Assembly (NCBI GenBank): GCA_031119555.1
Contig: JAVHXQ010000007.1
Location: 1-64,000, forward strand
Reading direction: 5' to 3'
Source: Candidatus Dactylopiibacterium sp.
Lineage (GTDB): Bacteria > Pseudomonadota > Gammaproteobacteria > Burkholderiales > Rhodocyclaceae
DNA length: 64,000 nt
Below the pieces are notes generated by a model. The model had not been told where the DNA came from. It was given only the letters and a program-made list of their open reading frames with translations, and did not search any database. Both the position numbers and the translations under genes were made by a program. Shown one piece after another: positions 14,862-24,825 of this stretch (position 1 is its first letter; the number at the start of each line of letters is the position of its first letter).

Positions 14862-14970
14862 GGTCAGTTCCTGGAGTGAGCTGGCGGAGGATCGCACGAA
14901 AGGCCGCACGGCGGCGCAGGCGCGCAGGAAAAACGCCGCGCGGGGCGGCGTCCTGGCGGAGAAGCCGCGA

Positions 14971-15762
14971 TCAGAGCGGTTCGTCCGAGCCCACGGCGAC
15001 GGCGTTGAAACCGCCGTCCACATACATGATCTCGGCCGAGATGCCGGAAGCGAGATCGGAACACAGGAACGCCGCGGCATTGCCCACTTCGTCGATGCTC
15101 ACGTTGCGGCGCAGCGGCGCGTTGCGTTCGTTGAAGGCGAGCAGCTTGCCGAAGCTGCCGATGCCCGACGCGGCGAGCGTGCGGATGGGGCCCGCCGAGA
15201 TTGCATTCACGCGGATGCCTTCCGGCCCGAGCGCGCTGGCCATGTAACGGACGGCGGCCTCGAGACTCGCCTTGGCGAGCCCCATCACGTTGTAATTGGG
15301 CAGGGTGCGCACGGCGCCGAGGTAGGACAGCGTCAGCAGCGAGCCCTGGCGGCCGCGCATCAGGGGGCGGGCGGCCTTGGCGAGCGCGGCGAAGCTGTAA
15401 GCGCTGACTTCGTGCGCGGTGCGGAAGGCTTCTCGCGAGAGCCCTTCGAGGAAGTCGCCCTTGAGCGATTCAGCCGGCGCGAAGGCAATGGAATGCACCA
15501 CGCCGTCGAGACCCTCCCAGCGTTCCGCCAGCATCTGGAAGAGCGCGTCGATCTGGGCATCGTCCTGGACGTCGCAGGGGAGCACGAGCTCACTGTCGAA
15601 TTCCCGCGCCATTTCGGTCACGCGGGTCAGGAAGCGCTCTTGCTGGTAGGTGAAGGCCAGTTCGGCGCCTTCCCTGTGCATGGCCTTTGCGACGCCGTAG
15701 GCAATGGAGCGATTGCTCAGGAGGCCGCAGATCAGGATGCGCTTGCCCGACAGAAAACCCAT
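14971..15762 (-). CDS. fabI: Enoyl-[acyl-carrier-protein] reductase (NADH)
   Basis: [47 protein letters not shown] catalytic region. Confidence 0.95.
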   Translation of the reverse strand: MGFLSGKRILICGLLSNRSIAYGVAKAMHREGAELAFTYQQERFLTRVTEMAREFDSELVLPCDVQDDAQIDALFQMLAERWEGLDGVVHSIAFAPAESLKGDFLEGLSREAFRTAHEVSAYSFAALAKAARPLMRGRQGSLLTLSYLGAVRTLPNYNVMGLAKASLEAAVRYMASALGPEGIRVNAISAGPIRTLAASGIGSFGKLLAFNERNAPLRRNVSIDEVGNAAAFLCSDLASGISAEIMYVDGGFNAVAVGSDEPL

Positions 15763-15877
15763 TCTTACTCTCCGGTTTTGCAAAGGCCGGGATTATAGCG
15801 CCGGCGCCGCCGGCGTGCGCCGGGCAATACGCGAGCACGCCGGACGGCGTCCGGCGGGCTGGCGCGAGGGGCGGGGC

Positions 15878-16663
15878 TTACTCGACCTTGGCCTTGGCGG
15901 TGAGGCCGTTGATGTAGCTGGAGAGTGCTTGTTGCTCGAGGTCGTGGCGCAGGTTGGCCTGGACGTCTTCATACTTCGGCGGCACGGCCTGGCGGGAATC
16001 GTCCAGCCTGAGGACGTGGAAACCGAAGTTGGTCTTCACGGGCTGGGCGTAGAACTTGCCCTTTTCCATCTTGCCCAGCGCGTCTGCGATGGCTTGCGGC
16101 AGCCCCTTGGGCGCGACCCAGCCGATGTCGCCGCCGTTTTCCTTGGAGCCGGCGTCCACCGAACTCTGGCGAGCCAGGTCTTCGAACTTGGCGCCGCCCT
16201 GCAGCTTGGCGATCAGCTCCTGGGCGGCCTGTTCGCTTTCCACCTGGATGTGGCGCACGCGGTATTCGGTGCTCGACATGTCCTTCACGCGGCGGTCGTA
16301 CTCGGCACGCACGGCGGCGTCGCTGACAGGGTTGGCGCGCACCCAGTCGTTGATGAAGCCGCCGATCAGGATGCCCTGACGCGCGACTTCCATGCGGGCG
16401 ACCATGTCGGGCTTCTTGTCGAGACCTTTCTTGCGGGCTTCCTGGGCCAGCACTTCACGGCGCACGAGTTCTTCCTTGACGGCGCGGCGAAGCTCTTCGT
16501 TGTTCGGGGCGCCCTGCGCGACCTGCTCGGCCACCATCAGCTCGCCGAGCGCGGCCGGGATGGCCACGCCATTGACGCGCGCGAGCGGCTTGGCATCGGC
16601 GGCGCCGGCCACGGAAGACATCAGGATCAGGGTTGCGGCTACACAGCTCAGGGTGACTTTCAT
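15878..16663 (-). CDS. Periplasmic peptidyl-prolyl cis-trans isomerase (parvulin/PpiC type)
   Basis: Signal peptide; parvulin core YRVRHIQVES...GGDIGWV...TNFGFHVLRLDD. Confidence 0.9.
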   Translation of the reverse strand: MKVTLSCVAATLILMSSVAGAADAKPLARVNGVAIPAALGELMVAEQVAQGAPNNEELRRAVKEELVRREVLAQEARKKGLDKKPDMVARMEVARQGILIGGFINDWVRANPVSDAAVRAEYDRRVKDMSSTEYRVRHIQVESEQAAQELIAKLQGGAKFEDLARQSSVDAGSKENGGDIGWVAPKGLPQAIADALGKMEKGKFYAQPVKTNFGFHVLRLDDSRQAVPPKYEDVQANLRHDLEQQALSSYINGLTAKAKVE

Positions 16664-16704
16664 GAGAGTTCCTGCTTGAACGGAGGGTGAGATAGGGGGA
16701 CCGC

Positions 16705-16971
16705 TCAGCGAGCGGCTTCTTCCGGGGTGCGGGCGATGATGTTCAGCGCATGGACGCGCGAGGGAATGAGGTCGGCCAGCAGACCGTATACGAGGCGATG
16801 GCGCGCGAGCGCCGTTTTGCCCTCGAAGGCCGCCGAGACGACGGACAGCCTGAAATGGCCGCCGCCTCCGGCGCCCGCGTGACCGGCATGGCGGTGACTG
16901 TCGTCGACGAGGTCTATCGATTGGGCGTCCAGCGTGCCCAGTCGTGAATGGATGGTTTCACGCAGGTCCAT
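16705..16971 (-). CDS. bolA: BolA family protein
   Basis: 88 aa; DDSHRHAGHAGAGGGGHFRLSVVSAAFEGKTALARHRLVYGLL matches BolA. Confidence 0.9.
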   Translation of the reverse strand: MDLRETIHSRLGTLDAQSIDLVDDSHRHAGHAGAGGGGHFRLSVVSAAFEGKTALARHRLVYGLLADLIPSRVHALNIIARTPEEAAR

Positions 16972-16977
16972 GGTGTG

Positions 16978-17607
16978 TCAGGCGCGGGGCTCGTCCGGCT
17001 TCATGTGGCGGGTCAGATAGAAGCCCTGAGCCAGCGCGAAAACCAGCGTCAGCCCGAAGCTTCCGAAGAGCTTGAAGTTGAACCAGACGTTCTCGGAAAA
17101 ATGGTAGGCGATGAAGAGGTTCAGCACACCCATCGCCAGGAAGAAGACCACCCACGCCATGTTGAGGCGGCTCCAGGCTTGGGCCGGCAGCGAGATGTTC
17201 TCGCCCAGCAGCGCCTGGATGGGATTCTTGCGGAAGAAGCGGGCACTGATCCAGAACGACACGCCCATCAGCCAGTAGACGATGCTGAACTTCCACTTGA
17301 TGAAGGCCGGGTCGTGGAACCACACGGTCGCGCCACCGAACACGATGGCTGCCGCGAGGCTGATCCAGAGGACCTTGGTGATGGGCTGGCGGCGCAGCGC
17401 GAGCCACAGGATCTGCAGCGCGATGGCCAGCACCACGACCACCGTCGCGAGCACCGTCGGTGCCTCGCCGGGGCCGACCACGCCGCCCGAAACCATGAAA
17501 CCGAACCACTGCGTGGCTTTGTCGGCGGCGAGTTCCTTGTTTGCCCGCGCGAACTGGAAAGCCGCGTAGAACAGGGCGACGGGGAAGAAATCGAAGAATA
17601 GCTTCAT
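16978..17607 (-). CDS. yciB: Septation protein A / intracellular septation protein
   Basis: 209 aa; MKLFFDFFPVALFYAAFQF start and TM pattern of YciB/IspZ. Confidence 0.9.
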   Translation of the reverse strand: MKLFFDFFPVALFYAAFQFARANKELAADKATQWFGFMVSGGVVGPGEAPTVLATVVVVLAIALQILWLALRRQPITKVLWISLAAAIVFGGATVWFHDPAFIKWKFSIVYWLMGVSFWISARFFRKNPIQALLGENISLPAQAWSRLNMAWVVFFLAMGVLNLFIAYHFSENVWFNFKLFGSFGLTLVFALAQGFYLTRHMKPDEPRA

Positions 17608-17664
17608 CAGGGCGCGGATTATAAACGAGGGCGAGCGCTTGGAGCGTGCGCGGGCGCGCGAAGT

Positions 17665-18987
17665 TCAGTGCTGGCGCGCCAGGCGGAGCACGGCTTCGAG
17701 TCCGCCCCCTTCGCGCGCAAGAAGGTCGAGGCGGCCGCCGTGCTGGCGTGCGATGCGCTCGACGATCGCCAGCCCCAGCCCGGAACCTTGCACGTTGGAG
17801 CGGGCCGACTCCAGCCGCGTGAAGGGGCGCTTGAGGCGCTCGGCCTGCTCGGGCGGTATGCCGGGGCCCCGGTCGGCGACCGTGACGCTGATCGTCCGCC
17901 GGTCGGTCTCCAGGCGCAGCGTGACGGGGCCGTGCGCGTCCGCGTAGCGCAGGGCGTTGTCGATGAGGTTGGTGATGGCTCGCCGGAAGGCCTGGGGGCG
18001 GATATGCGCGCGCACCGGTCGCGGGGTGACGAGCGTCACGTCGTGGCCGCGCCGCTGGTAGGCGTCGGCGAGCTCCGTGAGCAGCGGCACGAGCGCGACC
18101 GCTTCGCCTTCCTCCGCCTGCGCTTCACGCGCGAAATCGAGGAACTGGCGGATCGTGCGTTCCATGTCGTCGATGTCGCCCTGCATCGCGATGACCTCGG
18201 CCTCGGGCGCGCCGGAAAGCTCGATGCCCAGGCGCAGGCGCGCCAGCGGCGTGCGCAGGTCGTGCGAGACGCCCGCGAGCACGAGCGCGCGGTCCGATTC
18301 CAGCTCGGCCAGATCGAGCGACATCTGGTTGAACGCCGCCGCGAGCGTGGCGACTTCCTGCGGGCCGCTTTCAGGCAGCGCATCGGTACGCTCGCCGCGG
18401 CCCACCGCGCGCACGGCGTTCTCGAACGACTTGAGGGGGCGCGTGACGCCCAGCACGAGCAGCCAGGCACCCAGCAGCGAAGAACAGATGGCCGCGATGC
18501 CCCAGCCGATCCAGTGCCCCGTGAGCAGGCGCTCGACGCGCTCGGGCGGCAGCATGATCCAGTATTCATCGTCGGGCACGGCGGGGTCGATCAGGAAGCT
18601 CACGAAGAATCCCGCTTCGCCGTTGAGTTCTGCCGTGAAGCGCGTGCCCTGTCCCAGGCGCTGGCGGACGCGGTCCTGCACGATGCGCATCTGGGTGCCT
18701 TCGTGCAGCGGCACGATGTCGTCGCCGGTCTCGGCGGGAAAGAGCCGGATGCCTTCGAGCGAGTTGAGTTCGCCCAGCAGCGCGAGGCGCTGGTCGGGTT
18801 CGGAGGCGAGCAGCGCCGAGCGCGTGAGGTTGATGACGCTGCTGACCATCTCCGCGAGCTGGCGCGTGCGGGGCTCCATCACGTACTGGCGATAGATCTG
18901 GTACCAGCCCAGCAACGACAGGCCGAGCAGCAGCAGGATCAGCAGGAAGGTGCGCCAGAGCAGCGTGCGCGGCCAGGGAAAACGCAT
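17665..18987 (-). CDS. EnvZ/RisS-type sensor histidine kinase
   Basis: HAMP-like region; H-box LAGVSHDLRTPLARLRL; DRGPGIPPEQAERL and GSGLGLAIVERIARQHGG ATPase motifs. Confidence 0.93.
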   Translation of the reverse strand: MRFPWPRTLLWRTFLLILLLLGLSLLGWYQIYRQYVMEPRTRQLAEMVSSVINLTRSALLASEPDQRLALLGELNSLEGIRLFPAETGDDIVPLHEGTQMRIVQDRVRQRLGQGTRFTAELNGEAGFFVSFLIDPAVPDDEYWIMLPPERVERLLTGHWIGWGIAAICSSLLGAWLLVLGVTRPLKSFENAVRAVGRGERTDALPESGPQEVATLAAAFNQMSLDLAELESDRALVLAGVSHDLRTPLARLRLGIELSGAPEAEVIAMQGDIDDMERTIRQFLDFAREAQAEEGEAVALVPLLTELADAYQRRGHDVTLVTPRPVRAHIRPQAFRRAITNLIDNALRYADAHGPVTLRLETDRRTISVTVADRGPGIPPEQAERLKRPFTRLESARSNVQGSGLGLAIVERIARQHGGRLDLLAREGGGLEAVLRLARQH

Positions 18988-18995
18988 GGCGGGGC

Positions 18996-19712
18996 TCAGG
19001 CGTCGCCGTCGGGCACGAACACGTAGCCGAAGCCCCAGACGGTCTGCAGGTAGCGCGGCTTGGCGGGTTCATCCTCGATGAGCTTGCGCAGGCGCGAGAC
19101 CTGCACGTCGATGGAGCGGTCGAAGGCGTCGTACTCGCGCCCGCGCGCAAGCTCCATGAGCTTGTCACGCGAGAGCGGTTCGCGCGGATGCTGCAGCAGC
19201 ACCTTGAGCAGGGCGAACTCGCCGGTCGTGAGCGCGAGCTTCTCGCCGCGCCGCGAGAGCTGGCGCGTCGTGAGATCGGCTTCCACTTCGCCGAAACGGA
19301 TGCGCGTGGGCTCGGTGGCGGGCGCCCCCGGCAGGGTTCGCGGGCGGCGGCGCAGCACGGCATGGATGCGAGCGACGAGTTCGCGCGGATTGAAGGGCTT
19401 GGGCAGGTAATCGTCCGCGCCGAGTTCCAGCCCCACGATGCGGTCGATCTCGTCGCCGCGCGCCGTGAGCATCAGGATCGCGAGCGGGCTGGCGGCGGCA
19501 CGCAGGCGGCGGCAGATCGACAGGCCATCCTCGCCGGGCAGCATGAGGTCGAGCACGAGCAGGTCGTAATGCTCGCGCAGCAACGCCTTGTCCATCTGCG
19601 CGGCGTCCGCCACGGTGCGCACCGCGAAACCCTGCTCTTCGAGATAGCGTTCGAGCAGGTGGCGCAGGCGGTTGTCGTCGTCCACGACGAGAATGCGGAA
19701 ACGTTCTGTCAT
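18996..19712 (-). CDS. OmpR/RisA-family response regulator
   Basis: 238 aa from MTERFRILVVDDDNRLRHLLERYLEEQGF; receiver plus winged helix. Upstream part of the 542-aa track ORF is spurious. Confidence 0.93.
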   Translation of the reverse strand: MTERFRILVVDDDNRLRHLLERYLEEQGFAVRTVADAAQMDKALLREHYDLLVLDLMLPGEDGLSICRRLRAAASPLAILMLTARGDEIDRIVGLELGADDYLPKPFNPRELVARIHAVLRRRPRTLPGAPATEPTRIRFGEVEADLTTRQLSRRGEKLALTTGEFALLKVLLQHPREPLSRDKLMELARGREYDAFDRSIDVQVSRLRKLIEDEPAKPRYLQTVWGFGYVFVPDGDA

Positions 19713-19895
19713 GACGCGCATCGTATGCAATGACGCGTCGCCTGTCAGCGCCTGCCGGCGCCCGGATGCAACCGGATGTTGCAGGCCGCGCCCGTCGAAA
19801 CAAGTGCTTACAACTGTCTGCATGGCGACGGGTGGCAGACGCCATAATGAACGCTTGGCGGAACGGTTTCGCGTTCCGCGTGGAAAGGACGTCGA

Positions 19896-20219
19896 GTGAA
19901 GCTGCGCGCGCCCCTCGGGCTCATCACCGCTTTCATGCTGCTGGCCCTGCTGGGCTCCGGCGAGGTGGCCGCGCGCGAGCCGCGCCCGCGTGAAGCGCGG
20001 GAGGATGCCCGCCCCCGGCGTGAGGCGCCTTCGCGCGAAGCGCCCCGCGAGATGCGGCGCGACGACCTGCGTGAGCAGCTGCGCCAGAACGATGCCCGCC
20101 GAGGCCCGCGCGGACGCGGTGAAGACGATGCGCCATCGTTGCGCCGCCTCGACCCCGAAGAGCGCGAGCGCCTGCGCCGCACGATGCGCGACGCCGCGCG
20201 CGAGCACTACCGCCCCTGA
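19896..20219 (+). CDS. Hypothetical Arg/Glu-rich exported protein
   Basis: GTG start; signal-peptide-like N-terminus (LITAFMLLALLGSGEVAA) then a highly charged R/E/D-rich tail. Confidence 0.5.
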   Translation: MKLRAPLGLITAFMLLALLGSGEVAAREPRPREAREDARPRREAPSREAPREMRRDDLREQLRQNDARRGPRGRGEDDAPSLRRLDPEERERLRRTMRDAAREHYRP

Positions 20220-20280
20220 TCGCCGTGGCCCCGGCATGCGGCCGACCCCGGGGGTGCCCGCTACGGTAGAATCGCGGCCG

Positions 20281-20958
20281 ATGAACATCCTTGCAATCGA
20301 AACCTCCACCGAGCGTGCCTCCATTGCCCTGCAGTGGCAGGGGCGGATCAGCCAGATCGAACTCGCCAGCCCGCCCGCGCATTCGGCCACCCTGCTGCCC
20401 GCGATCCGTCGCCTTCTCGACGAGCAGGGCGCGCAGCTGCGCGAGCTGGACCGGCTCGCGTGCGGAGTCGGTCCGGGCGCCTTCACGGGCGTGCGCCTCG
20501 CGTGCGCGGTGACGCAGGGATTGGCCTTGGGCGCGGGGCTTGCGGTGGCGGCCGTGAACAGCCTGGAGACGCTGGCTGAGCAGTCGGGAGCCCAGGCGGC
20601 GTATTGCGCGCTGGATGCCCGCATGAGCGAAATTTACGCGGCCGCCTACCGACGCGGCGAAACGGGTTGGGAAGTGGTGCACGCGCCCTGTTGCGTAGCG
20701 CCCGCCGACTTGCCCGCGCCCCCGGAGGGCGACTGGGTCTGCGTCGGAACGGCGTTCGCTGCCTACCCGGCGGCGGCCCAGCGGGTGGCGGGCTGGAGCC
20801 CGGGTGCGCCGCGCGACCTGTACCCCACGGCCGCCGGCGTCTTGCGTCTCGCCCAGACCGCGCCGCTGCTCGACCCGGCCTTGCTCGCGCCGCTTTACGT
20901 GCGCGACCGCGTGGCGCTCACGATTGCGGAGCGTCTAGCCCAGGGAGGGCGCGCGTGA
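20281..20958 (+). CDS. tsaB: tRNA t6A biosynthesis protein TsaB
   Basis: MNILAIETSTERASIAL...GPGAFTGVRLACAVTQGLALG. Confidence 0.95.
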   Translation: MNILAIETSTERASIALQWQGRISQIELASPPAHSATLLPAIRRLLDEQGAQLRELDRLACGVGPGAFTGVRLACAVTQGLALGAGLAVAAVNSLETLAEQSGAQAAYCALDARMSEIYAAAYRRGETGWEVVHAPCCVAPADLPAPPEGDWVCVGTAFAAYPAAAQRVAGWSPGAPRDLYPTAAGVLRLAQTAPLLDPALLAPLYVRDRVALTIAERLAQGGRA

Positions 20959-21404
20959 CGAACGTGGCGTTCCGCCCCATGCTGGCCGACGACTTCGACG
21001 CCGTTGCCGCACTCGAGCGCGCGGCAACGCGTTTCGCATGGTCGCGCCAGGCTTTCGCCGAGGCGCTGGAAGCCGGCAATTCGGCATGGGTCATGCACGT
21101 CGACGACGTGCTGGCGGGGCAGGGCGTGCTGCTGTCCGTGCTTGATGAAGCCCACATCCTGGTTCTGTCGGTGCATCCCGCCCATCAGCGCAAGGGGTTG
21201 GGGCGCCGCCTCGTCGCGCATCTGTGCGCGCAGGCGCAGGCCGGCGGCGCGCGCGAGATCTTCCTGGAAGTGCGTCCGTCCAACCTCGCCGCCTGCGCGC
21301 TCTACCGCAGCGGCGGCTTTGCCGAGATCGGGCGCCGCAAGGCGTATTACCCGGCGGATGGCGGCCAGCGGGAAGATGCGATCGTCATGAGGTGCGAAGC
21401 ATGA
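20955..21404 (+). CDS. rimI: Ribosomal protein S18 alanine N-acetyltransferase
   Basis: GTG start overlapping tsaB stop; GNAT motif HPAHQRKGLGRRLV, EVRPSNLAACALYRSGGF. Confidence 0.93.
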   Translation: MTNVAFRPMLADDFDAVAALERAATRFAWSRQAFAEALEAGNSAWVMHVDDVLAGQGVLLSVLDEAHILVLSVHPAHQRKGLGRRLVAHLCAQAQAGGAREIFLEVRPSNLAACALYRSGGFAEIGRRKAYYPADGGQREDAIVMRCEA

Positions 21405-22297
21405 ACGCCATTCACGCCCGCATGCTCGCGGAGATGGGCATCCATCCCGTCTGGCGTCTGCGCAGCACCGCCGACGAACTGGCGGCCGGGGTTCCCGCGG
21501 CCGTCGTTCCGGCTGCCGGCCCGGCCGAACCCGTCGCCCCCCGGCAGGCGAAGAGCCCCGCCGTCGTGTCGCACGAGGCGGTCGTGGCGGCCGCGCCGCG
21601 TGCTGCGCCGTCCGGTGCGCAGACTGATGCGCGGGCGAACGTCAGCGCGATCCTGGCACGCGCGCTGGGGAGCCCGGCGGAGGCCGAGCCCGCCCCGCCG
21701 TCCGCCGGCGAGGCCGACGCACCGCGTATCGCGACGCTGGACTGGGATGCGCTGGAGGCCGAGATCCGCGCCTGCGCGCGTTGTGGCCTGTGCCGGCAGC
21801 GCAAGCAGGCCGTGCCTGGCGTGGGCGACCTCCAGGCGGACTGGATGATCGTCGGCGAAGGCCCGGGCGCGGAGGAAGACCGGCTGGGCGATCCTTTCGT
21901 GGGGCCGGCCGGCAAGCTGCTCGACGCGATGCTCGCGGCGCTGGGCCTGAACCGCCACGAGAAGGTCTATATCGCCAATTCGGTGAAGTGCCGCCCGCCG
22001 GGCAACCGCACGCCCGAGCCGGACGAGATCGCCACCTGCCTGCCGTTCCTGCGCAGGCAGATCGAACTCGTGCAGCCCCGCATCATTCTCGCGCTCGGCC
22101 GGCCGGCCGCGCAGAGCCTGTTGCAGCAGGAGATCCGCATCGGTCCGTCGCGCGGCAAGCGCTTCGCGTATGGCGACATTCCGGTGGTGGTGAGCTACCA
22201 CCCGGCCTATCTGCTGCGCACGCCCGAAGACAAGGCGAAGGCCTGGGAAGATCTGTGCTTCGCGCAGGATCTGCTCGCGGAGCGGGCGCCCTCCTGA
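21401..22297 (+). CDS. Uracil-DNA glycosylase, family 4-like (Fe-S)
   Basis: CARCGLCRQRKQAVPGVGDLQADWMIVGEGPGAEEDRLGDPFVGPAGKLLD; overlaps rimI stop. Confidence 0.92.
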   Translation: MNAIHARMLAEMGIHPVWRLRSTADELAAGVPAAVVPAAGPAEPVAPRQAKSPAVVSHEAVVAAAPRAAPSGAQTDARANVSAILARALGSPAEAEPAPPSAGEADAPRIATLDWDALEAEIRACARCGLCRQRKQAVPGVGDLQADWMIVGEGPGAEEDRLGDPFVGPAGKLLDAMLAALGLNRHEKVYIANSVKCRPPGNRTPEPDEIATCLPFLRRQIELVQPRIILALGRPAAQSLLQQEIRIGPSRGKRFAYGDIPVVVSYHPAYLLRTPEDKAKAWEDLCFAQDLLAERAPS

Positions 22298-22321
22298 CGC
22301 CTGGCGCCGCGCCGCGCGGCC

Positions 22322-23590
22322 TCAGTGGCGCTGGTGCTCTTCGTCGAGCAGGGCGACCGAATCGTATTCGCGCTGGTTTGCTTCGTGGCGAAGCTTGACG
22401 AGATACATCGAGCCCGCCATGAAGAGTGCGAAGAGCGCGATCACAATATTGACCGACAGCCCGAAGTGGATGAGCAGCGCATACAGCGCGGTCATCATGA
22501 GGATGCTGAGGTTCTCGTTGAAATTCTGCACGGCGATCGAGTGACCCGCGCCCATGAGCACGTGGCCGCGATGCTGCAGCAGGGCGTTCATGGGCACCAC
22601 GAAGAACCCCGCGAGACCGCCGACGAGCACCATCAGCAGCATGGCGAGGGAGACGTTGGTGATGGCGATCATCGCCATGATGCCGGCGGCCATCGCGATG
22701 CCCAGCGGAATCACGCGCGGCGAGCGCTTGAGCGTCACGAACTTCGCCGCGAGGACGGAGCCGACGGCCACGCCCACCGCCACGACGCCCTGCATGTTGG
22801 TGGCCTCCGAGAGCTGCAGGTCCAGATTGACGCGCGCCCAGTCGAGCACGATGAACTGCAGTGTCGCGCCCGCCCCCCAGAACAAGGTGGTCACGGCCAG
22901 CGAGATCTGCCCCAGCTTGTCGCGCCAGAGCAGGCCCACGCAGTGGGAGAACTCGCGGATCAGGTAGATCGGATTGTTGTGCAGGGGCTTGTGATCGACG
23001 CCGGTGTCGGGCACGTAGAGATTGAAGATGGCGGCAATGATGTAGAGCAGGCCCACGAACATCACGATGGGGTCGATGCTGGAGTTGAGCAGGGGGCCCA
23101 GTGCTGGCATGTGCAGGGTCTCGATCCATTGCAGCGTGGCCGGGTGCACCAGCGCGCCGCCCAGCAGCGTGCCCAGAATGATCGCGCCCACGGTCAGCCC
23201 TTCGATCCAGCCGTTCGCGACCACGAGCTTGGCGGCCGGGAGCATCTCGGTGAGGATGCCGTACTTGGCCGGAGAGTACGCGGCCGCGCCCAGCCCCACG
23301 ACGGCATAGGCGAGCAGGGGGTGGATGTCCATGAACATCATCGCGCAGCCGGCGATCTTGATCGTGTTGCTGATGAGCATCACGCGCCACTTGGGCATGG
23401 CGTCGGCGAAAGCGCCCACGAAGGCCGCCAGCAGGACGTAGGAAATCGTGAAGAAAAATTTCAGCAGCGGGATCTGTTCCGCGGGTGCCTGCGCATTCAT
23501 GAGGAGCGCGATCGCCGCGATGAGCAGCGCGTTGTCCGCCAGCGCAGAAAAGAACTGCGCGGCCATGACAATATAAAAGCCGAAACCCAT
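22322..23590 (-). CDS. lplT: Lysophospholipid transporter LplT
   Basis: 422 aa MFS; MGFGFYIVMAAQFFSALADNALLIAAIALL N-terminus. Confidence 0.9.
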   Translation of the reverse strand: MGFGFYIVMAAQFFSALADNALLIAAIALLMNAQAPAEQIPLLKFFFTISYVLLAAFVGAFADAMPKWRVMLISNTIKIAGCAMMFMDIHPLLAYAVVGLGAAAYSPAKYGILTEMLPAAKLVVANGWIEGLTVGAIILGTLLGGALVHPATLQWIETLHMPALGPLLNSSIDPIVMFVGLLYIIAAIFNLYVPDTGVDHKPLHNNPIYLIREFSHCVGLLWRDKLGQISLAVTTLFWGAGATLQFIVLDWARVNLDLQLSEATNMQGVVAVGVAVGSVLAAKFVTLKRSPRVIPLGIAMAAGIMAMIAITNVSLAMLLMVLVGGLAGFFVVPMNALLQHRGHVLMGAGHSIAVQNFNENLSILMMTALYALLIHFGLSVNIVIALFALFMAGSMYLVKLRHEANQREYDSVALLDEEHQRH

Positions 23591-23864
23591 GAAAGCCGTA
23601 GAACCTCTTTGTTATCCTGCTGCCGGGCGACAGGCACGGCGCCGGGCACGCCGGGGCCGCATTGCCTCGTATTGGTTTCGTCCCGTCGCGAAGCGCCTTG
23701 TCTCCGGCGCGCCCCGCTGGTCACGATGATCAGGGGAGGGTTATACCACAGTCACCTGACAGCGTTCTGTCCTGTCGAAAACCCCTGCGCATCTGCTTTG
23801 CCTCAATCGACGCTGGCTGCTGGAATGCGTAGAATGATAAATACTGTTTATTCGTGGAGTTGAT

Positions 23865-24821
23865 ATGGCTGATCGCAGACTGCAGGTTTTCTACGCCGTT
23901 GCGAGGCACGGCTCCTTCACGCGGGCCGCTGAAACGCTCTACATGACGCAGCCGGCGGTCACGTTCCAGATCAAGCAGCTCGAGGAGCAGTTCAACACGC
24001 GGCTGCTCGACCGGGGCCACGGGCGCGTGACGCTGACGCCGGCCGGGGAGATCGTGTTCGCTTACGCCGAGCGCATCCTCGGACTCTCCGACGAGATGGA
24101 AACGCGCATCGCGGAGCTCACCGACGAGCTGACCGGCGTGCTCACGATCGGCACCAGCCAGACCATCGCGGGCTACTGGCTGCCCTTCCTGCTCGACGCC
24201 TTCATCAAGAAGCACCCCCGCGTGGTGCCACGCGTTTTCGTGGCCAACTCCGAAAACATCGAGAATCGCGTCGCCGCCCACGAGCTGGATGTGGGTCTTG
24301 TCGAGAAGCAGTCCGACGACCCCACGCTGGAGTGCACGCTGGCCTGCCAGGACGAGTTGCGCGTGATCGTCCGCCAGGGCCACGAGCTGGCCTCCGCCAC
24401 CTCGTTGCGGGCCACCGACCTGCAGGCCTACCCCTTTGTCGACCGTGATCCGGGGGCGGCGATCCGCGCCCTGGCCGAAGACTTCTTCCGTCGCAACGGC
24501 GTGCCGCCCGAGAGCCTGCACCGGCGCGCCGAGCTGGGTTCCCTGCCATCCATCCTGCATCTGGTGAAACAGGGGCTGGGCTTCGCCATCATCGCCAGGG
24601 CAGCGCTCAACGATTACAACAATCGTGGCCTGGTCGGCATTCCGCTCGAGCCGCGCCTGTATTCCTCGCTCAACATCCTCGTACCCAAGGATCGCTTCCG
24701 CGCGCGCCTGCACTCGACCTTCGCCGAGTTCGCCGTGAACATGTTCACCGACATGGAAGCGCGCATCGCGCTGCCCGCCGAAGTGGTGCAGACCGTCACC
24801 GGCGAAGGCAAGGAGGCCTGA
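23865..24821 (+). CDS. LysR family transcriptional regulator
   Basis: N-terminal HTH VFYAVARHGSFTRAAETLYMTQPAVTFQIKQLEEQFNTRLLDR. Confidence 0.93.
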   Translation: MADRRLQVFYAVARHGSFTRAAETLYMTQPAVTFQIKQLEEQFNTRLLDRGHGRVTLTPAGEIVFAYAERILGLSDEMETRIAELTDELTGVLTIGTSQTIAGYWLPFLLDAFIKKHPRVVPRVFVANSENIENRVAAHELDVGLVEKQSDDPTLECTLACQDELRVIVRQGHELASATSLRATDLQAYPFVDRDPGAAIRALAEDFFRRNGVPPESLHRRAELGSLPSILHLVKQGLGFAIIARAALNDYNNRGLVGIPLEPRLYSSLNILVPKDRFRARLHSTFAEFAVNMFTDMEARIALPAEVVQTVTGEGKEA

Positions 24822-24825
24822 GACG

